Origin: Acanthacorydalis orientalis
Lineage: Eukaryota; Arthropoda; Insecta; Megaloptera; Corydalidae
Assembly: GCA_034766995.1 (NCBI GenBank)
Contig: CM068315.1
Location: 23,068,062-23,132,061, forward strand
Reading direction: 5' to 3'
DNA length: 64,000 nucleotides
Both the position numbers and the translations under genes were made by a program. Below, piece after piece: positions 59,150-64,000 of the stretch (the first letter of the stretch is position 1; each line of letters begins with the position of its first letter). The notes below the pieces were generated by a model. The model had not been told where the DNA came from. It worked only from the letters and a program-made list of their open reading frames with translations, and did not search any database.

Positions 59150-59760
59150 AGTTCATGTAATAAGCATGCGTCAGTCAAAAATTACACCCTGATTTGAAAA
59201 AAATACCACTGAGATTTGGAACATATAATGAAACTTGTTTTTTTCTTAATGCAACTTAACACATTACCATCTGGAGACCTAAAAATATCTTTCTGTTGAC
59301 TGCTCCTGAAATGCCGGAGACATAAATACGGTTGTAGACATACATATCTCATTTGTCAAAATTGGCCGAACCGTTTTGAAATTACAGTGGTACTTTTTTC
59401 GTCCCAGACTAAATGACGTTTTACAGTCGCTATCTTGATGTTTTTGAAAAACTATACACCCGTTTTTAATCAAGAGATGAAGACAAATCGTTTGACACCT
59501 TGGTTATCAAAATCGGTCTGACTGTTTGGGCTCTAGGTAGAGACAATTGAACATGGTTACATACATACACGTAAAAAACATTACCCTTCTCCTTTTGACT
59601 TTTCCGTAGTCAGAAAAAAAAGTTTCACTCCAAATTTCATAAAGAAGTATTTGATATTTTAAAGGTTATAACCATTTTTGTAAGCGAAGCAACATAGTTG
59701 AAAACCTTAAAATATGCCTGCTACACGCATCAATTTTCGCACAAACAGCACGGACCATAA
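59150..59760. repeat. Unclassified repeat-like patch
   Basis: Less AT-rich than its flanks. It contains twice a motif of the form TCAAAATTGGCCGAACCGTT and TCAAAATCGGTCTGACTGTT (59355 and 59507), wording typical of 3' regions of insect repetitive elements, and a CATACATACACG run near 59560. No ends and no coding trace identified. Confidence 0.3.
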
Positions 59761-59889
59761 TGTGTTAATTTTCTTTTGACGAAACGATAAATATTGTTTT
59801 CTTTGATAGAATTGCACTGGCATAATTCATTCCGAATTCTTGAAGGCTGGAGAAACAATTATCGCTAAATCGAATTGTCATCAAGTATA

Positions 59890-59972
59890 TTGGCTCGCCC
59901 ATAAGTAATGCATTGTTTTCATATAGGTGAAAATGGATAATGCAATACTTTTGAATTATTACAATAACAGAT
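59890..59972 (+). mobile_element. Solo left end of mariner family M2
   Basis: After TA at 59888-59889 comes TTGGCTCGCCCATAAGTAAT, then the M2 leader ATATAGGTGAAAATGGATAA and the first codons. Homology stops near 59972 with no further M2 sequence. It is a fragment, not an internally deleted copy. Confidence 0.75.
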
Positions 59973-60678
59973 TATGATTAATAATAATTTATGGTTATTG
60001 GTTTATTGACATGTTGTAGTTTTGTTTATTGCTCGACTTTTGGTTTAGTTTACTTGCCAGTTACATTCGCAGAAAAACATTAATTCGATGATAAATGTTC
60101 AATTATTTCGAAAAAAAACCATTCATATCTATTTTCTCTGCGTGACCATTTGTATAAAAATGTTCTTCTGGCGACAACTTAATTTTTTATTAACATGAAA
60201 TCAATAATTTAATAACGTGTCAAGATAAATCACTTTTATTTTTTTTAAAATGTCATTATGTACGATTCCGTTCGTCTGTGTTCAGTTATAAATTAAATTG
60301 AGATACGATTTTTATAACTTTAAAAATAATATGTTTTATATCGAACGATTTATATTTAGTGACTCAAGTAGTTTGTTTATCGATGTTCGTCTGTTAGAGC
60401 TTTAAATATTCCGTTTAATTATTTTCTGTATAAAAAAAATCTTTCATGAATAAAGTTCCCATACAAAGATCATCTTTTTTTTTTAAAAAAAACTCGCTCG
60501 GATTTAAACATTTCAATACGATGGCAAGTACAGTTTGTTATAATTTCCTATTCCAGATACCTAATTTTCTCTTGTGAGATCCTTATGGCATAGGTCTGGC
60601 ATTATCGCGTTAAACAATGACGGGTTTATGTCGATTAAAACAGGTCTATTTTTCAAACAATTCCTCGTGCAACCGTTG
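59973..60678. other. No recognisable gene
   Basis: AT-rich sequence; nothing recognised. Confidence 0.55.
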
Positions 60679-60680
60679 TA

Positions 60681-61910
60681 TTAAGTCATCGCATAAGTAA
60701 CGCAGTTTTTTAAAATAAGTTTTGAAACAGTGGAAAAATCGATGTTTTAATTTTGATCGAAAATATATTTTCGGTTATTATTAATATCTTCTTCCCGTCT
60801 TAATCTTAAATTTTTAATACCCTGACGATAAAACTTTTCGAGAACAGTCGAGCTCCCTTTGGACATACATCTCTATATTCAGCTGTTTTCCATTGATGTG
60901 ATTTTGGAGACTTCGAAGCAAATGATAATCCGATGGTGCTAGGTAAGGAGAATATGATGGACGAGTCATAACTTTCCATTCAAATTGAATCAATTTTTGG
61001 ATGGGTAGTTGATTGTTGTTGTTGGCTAATGCTGTCCATTTTTCATCTATGGATTATTTTAGACGTACTAGTTATTCACCATACAACTCCTTTGCGATGT
61101 TTCGATTCTCTGGTAATGGATCGTGATGGATAATTACTTCCATATCCCGCTAAATAGACAACATAACCGTTTTTGGATGAATACTCCCTTTCGTAGTTGA
61201 AAATGACGTTTTGTTGCGGTCAACCAGTTGTCGTTGACATTGAATATTGTTATAAACAATCCATTTTTCATCACCAGTAACAATTCCATTCAGAAACGAA
61301 TCATTTTGCAATCGACATAGATGAGAAGTGCAAATGTCCACACGTTGTTTTAAATTAAAAAATGAACCCACTGACCCAGCTTAGAAACTTCACTGATCAT
61401 TTTTAAGTGCCGATGAGTAGTTAAATGCGTTTATTTGGGCTTTTTGGTTAATTCTTTTACCGTTGAACTAGGATTTTGTTCCACTAGTGTTCGCATGATT
61501 TCATCATCAAACTCTTGTGGACATTCAAACCTTTCCTCATCTTCAAGGCTGTAATTCTCGGACCGAAATCGTTGAAACCAACTATGTCCTTGGTTAAGAC
61601 TAATAATATCTGAATCATAAATATCCCACAATTTTCTCACTACAATTATAGCGTTGATGACATGACGAAACTCCCAACCAGAGCAAAATGTGCCTAATAT
61701 GCTCTTTATATACTTTCGTGATAACTAATATTTTTTTCTTGACAATTTTCTTGATGACTGTTAATCTTCCACGATAAGACTGAGAAACGTTACGCACAAT
61801 TGAGCAGCATGTTCATCTGATTGCAAATTGACGTTATTGCAATAATTGCAGTTTTGGATCATTCATTTTCACCTATATGAAAATACCGCATTATTTATGG
61901 GATGACACAA
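60681..61910 (-). mobile_element. Mariner-like element M2 copy 2
   Basis: 1230 bp with TA on both sides (60679-60680, 61911-61912). The terminal repeats are TTAAGTCATCGCATAAGTAA on the left and TTGTGTCATCCCATAAATAA inverted on the right. Nearly the same length as copy 1 at 13389-14617. Confidence 0.9.
60747..61866 (-). pseudogene. Broken mariner transposase, family M2
   Basis: Starts MNDPKLQLLQ at 61866. After stops it continues VRNVSQSYRGRLTVIKKIVK and ILVITKVYKEHIRHILLW, an N-terminal extension also seen in copy 1. A four-base duplication (TTGG) right after LLW shifts the frame. Then come VRKLWDIYDSDIISLNQGHS, WFQRFRSENYSLEDEERFEC, VEQNPSSTVKEL and VTGDEKWIVYNN (first Asp kept, near 61270). 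A gap follows where the second Asp region should be (ALANNNNQLPIQKLIQFEWK runs across it), and SDYHLLRSL near 60925 keeps the third Asp. It ends with NNNRKYIFDQN. Confidence 0.87.
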
Positions 61911-61912
61911 TA

Positions 61913-62179
61913 TTATTCCTGGTGATTCTATTCCTATTACCAACTTTTAGATTTTTTTGATCAATTTTATTTCGTTCGACTTCGTTTCTTTTGTAGGAAA
62001 CACATCACAAGAAAAAAAAACATCTACCGATCTTATTTAATGTGTATATCTTCCCTCCTCTATCTCTAAAGCAACGTCATGATCTATTTGCTGAAACGGA
62101 TAGACAAATTATATGCAAATATACTAAAAGCAATCATCTAATCTTGATATAAGTTACACAAAGTTCATTCGAAAGAGAT
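61913..62179. other. No recognisable gene
   Basis: AT-rich sequence; nothing recognised. Confidence 0.5.
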
Positions 62180-62247
62180 CAGGCCGCGCAGTCGTCCGCA
62201 CTTCACTTTTTCAGCAATGCTCCGAATGTAAACAAAATATTGCAAAT

Positions 62248-62359
62248 ATGTACAAGAGCCGACACAGCAGCATTACCGGCGTGACCGATAAAACATTTGA
62301 ACGTGTGCATATCGTAACGACAAGAAGAATCAGAGGATCAGACACACACGCCGCAATCC
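62248..62359 (+). CDS. Candidate exon 1 of an unidentified host gene
   Basis: An ATG at 62248 opens a frame (MYKSRHSSITGVTDKTFERV, then HIVTTRRIRGSDTHAAI) that reaches a consensus donor, GTAAGT at 62360-62365. The exon would leave one base of a split codon. The frame also stays open past the donor to 62823 (191 codons) because the local DNA is GC-rich, so unspliced coding or a non-coding 5' exon are alternatives. The region 62180-62820 has the most balanced composition in this part of the window. No domain or signal peptide is recognised. Confidence 0.35.
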
Positions 62360-62365
62360 GTAAGT

Positions 62366-63410
62366 ACAACACTTGCTCATTCATACAGAGAGATGTACAA
62401 GAGATAGACAGGACATGCGAATGTATAAATAATACAAGTACGGAGGAGATATGTGTACATTCGACATGCACTGTGTATGTTTTATGTGTGTGTGCGTGTG
62501 TGTTTGTGAGCATATACAAAGTCACCACCATCGCTATCGCCACCACCGCCGGCGTTAATAAATGTCCTCGTTATCAGATAGAACGCGACAAGTGTTTGCC
62601 CGGCATGCACATTTCACAGCACCCAGTTATAGACGTCGTGGCTGAGACTTCGTGTGGCGCCTGTACCACACTAATTATACATTATGCTATGCTAAACTAT
62701 TTAATTCCATCCCGCCGCTTGTCTCCGTTTCACCATAACGTACGAGATGGATTCGTACAAGAGGAGATCGTGATGGCATTGCTTTCATGGTCACAGCAGC
62801 TCGAACTCGCTTCTCTACAATGACTAGCAGTAATGAAAGAAAACACTTTCAGTCTTTTCTGTTTTTTTTTTCTTTTTGTTTTTGCACAAGCTATGCAGCT
62901 TATTTATTTAACAAACAATGAGTTATAACTAAATAGGTTTTCAGTTTAAAATAAGAACGAAGGTCGTTTTCACAACGAAAGAATCATTTTTAACGGACTG
63001 AAATGACATATGACTAATTTGTATCAAGAAAGACAACAATATGAGAATGAACTTGAAACTTACATACGGTTAAAACTAGTTATTAAAACATATACAATGA
63101 ATATTACTGACAATTAATATTTCATTGATAAACAAACAAGCAACCGACAGACAATACGTTGATATTCAATATTCCTTACAAACACTTACAACTTTATTTT
63201 AGTACACACGTTTTTTTTAATTTCAATACGCTTTTGTTTTATTTCAATGAAATCAATGTCATCAACAAATACTGAAATCAATTTATATTTATTTCATCGA
63301 CACTGTACGTTATTAAATGCAGAACTATAGTTATATATGTCCTTTTGTATGCAATAAAAAAGTGTTTCTTTGCATGCAATCAATGCATTGTTTTGAAGAT
63401 CTTTCTACAG
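62366..63410. other. Putative intron
   Basis: Between the two candidate exons. The first 460 bases are GC-rich and CpG-bearing, possibly regulatory. The remainder is AT-rich. Confidence 0.3.
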
Positions 63411-63501
63411 GATCAGCTGGAAGTTGTATAGAAATAAGACCTCCAGGACTGTGGCGCAACTACCGGCAGGCTGCCCGGTCCATATCCCGGGCGCCCTGGC
63501 G
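63411..63501 (+). CDS. Candidate internal exon (91 bp) of an unidentified host gene
   Basis: Bounded by an acceptor (TCTTTCTACAG ending at 63410) and a donor (GGCG followed by GTAAGTGT at 63502). In the frame that completes a split codon with its first two bases it reads SAGSCIEIRPPGLWRNYRQA followed by ARSISRAPW with no stop. A stop follows at once in the intron. It is GC-rich in AT-rich flanks. The phase fits the candidate exon ending at 62359. A second plus frame is also open (ISWKLYRNKTSRTVAQLPAG...). The protein is not recognised. The gene would continue beyond the window. Confidence 0.5.
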
Positions 63502-64000
63502 GTAAGTGTTAAAAATTTTAATATAGACGTGAAAAACAAAAAGAAAGATAAAGTTGTAATACGAGATATTTCCAACATGTTTCAATGCAAACAATTAAAT
63601 TAGTTTATAGCATATTCTCTTAATACATGAGACCTGTATTTACTTAAAGTATTAAATCTTGTTATTTTTGTAGTCACATATCAAGCAATTCATTTAATGG
63701 ATTGTAAATATACAACCATTTCGGTCAGACTTTTTTGCCCGAGGATCCCAAGCATTATAGTTACACTACTGCTCCAGGACAACAGACTAACGCGATTACA
63801 GGCACAAAACATTACGTTTATAATTGTAATCAATATGCATGTACATACAGATCCTAAAACTAAGAAATTCCAGAATAACCAATAAAATTTTAATTAAATA
63901 TAAACAGAATGACGCGTAGAGTAATTTAATTAATAAAAAAAAGATTACGATCACAAATTGATTTTCTTTATTTCACAAACAACCAAATGTTTTTTTAGTC
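63502..64000. other. Putative intron, no further exon supported
   Basis: AT-rich sequence. A slightly GC-richer segment near 63725-63810 has no convincing splice-bounded frame. Confidence 0.4.

Noticed and set aside
59888..61912. A single composite element between the solo M2 end and M2 copy 2
   Set aside because: The solo end is in the opposite orientation to copy 2 and is followed by unrelated AT-rich DNA. There is no evidence that the pair moves together.
62211..62546. 111-codon minus-strand frame
   Set aside because: Antisense to the plus-strand exon candidate region. It is open because the local DNA is GC-rich and no motif was seen.

Overview
This is a very AT-rich (by eye about three quarters A+T) eukaryotic window with no bacterial gene organisation. 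It holds no complete host gene that I can recognise. The content points to an arthropod, most likely an insect: many decayed Tc1/mariner transposons of several families, piggyBac, Tigger/pogo, Helitron-like and hAT-like remnants, Jockey- and RTE-like retrotransposon pieces, and more than twenty long (TA)n tracts often fused to (GA)n or (CT)n. The order or species cannot be fixed from the sequence alone.

Layout. 1-12 kb: a mariner cut by the window edge, a 0.7 kb inverted-repeat element, and three copies of a mariner-derived repeat (called R1 here). One R1 copy carries a 1.26 kb mariner-like element (family A) and another carries a 280 bp piggyBac-type MITE. 13-20 kb: a decayed mariner (family M2), a Tigger-like fragment, and microsatellites. 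20-30 kb: a 119 bp family-A MITE, a Helitron-like 3' end, Tc1 and mariner-like relics (families B and F), a tRNA-like SINE trace and one possible host exon. 30-48 kb: piggyBac transposase debris, an unidentified decayed coding stretch, a second mariner of the first family (M1), a deleted family-B copy, a fourth R1 copy, a mariner with both ends (M3), a Tigger-like element with both ends, a second piggyBac-type MITE and a family-E relic. 48-58 kb: a second family-A element, a hAT-like remnant with a 77 bp mini-mariner in it, a young GC-rich deleted mariner (family D) sitting in a (TA)n tract, a Tc1 element with IR/DR ends, a second Helitron-like copy, then Jockey (+) and RTE (-) fragments back to back. 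58-64 kb: a solo M2 end, a second M2 copy, and a GC-richer stretch whose splice signals and compatible phase suggest two exons of an unidentified host gene on the + strand.

The elements do not form a pathway. They show layered insertion and internal deletion, and nested cases give relative ages: R1 is older than family A and than the piggyBac MITE. All transposase and reverse-transcriptase reading frames seen are broken. The rest reads as intergenic or intronic DNA. I found no convincing tRNA or rRNA gene, CRISPR array or bacterial-type operon. Family assignments come from reading translated motifs by eye and were not tested by database search.
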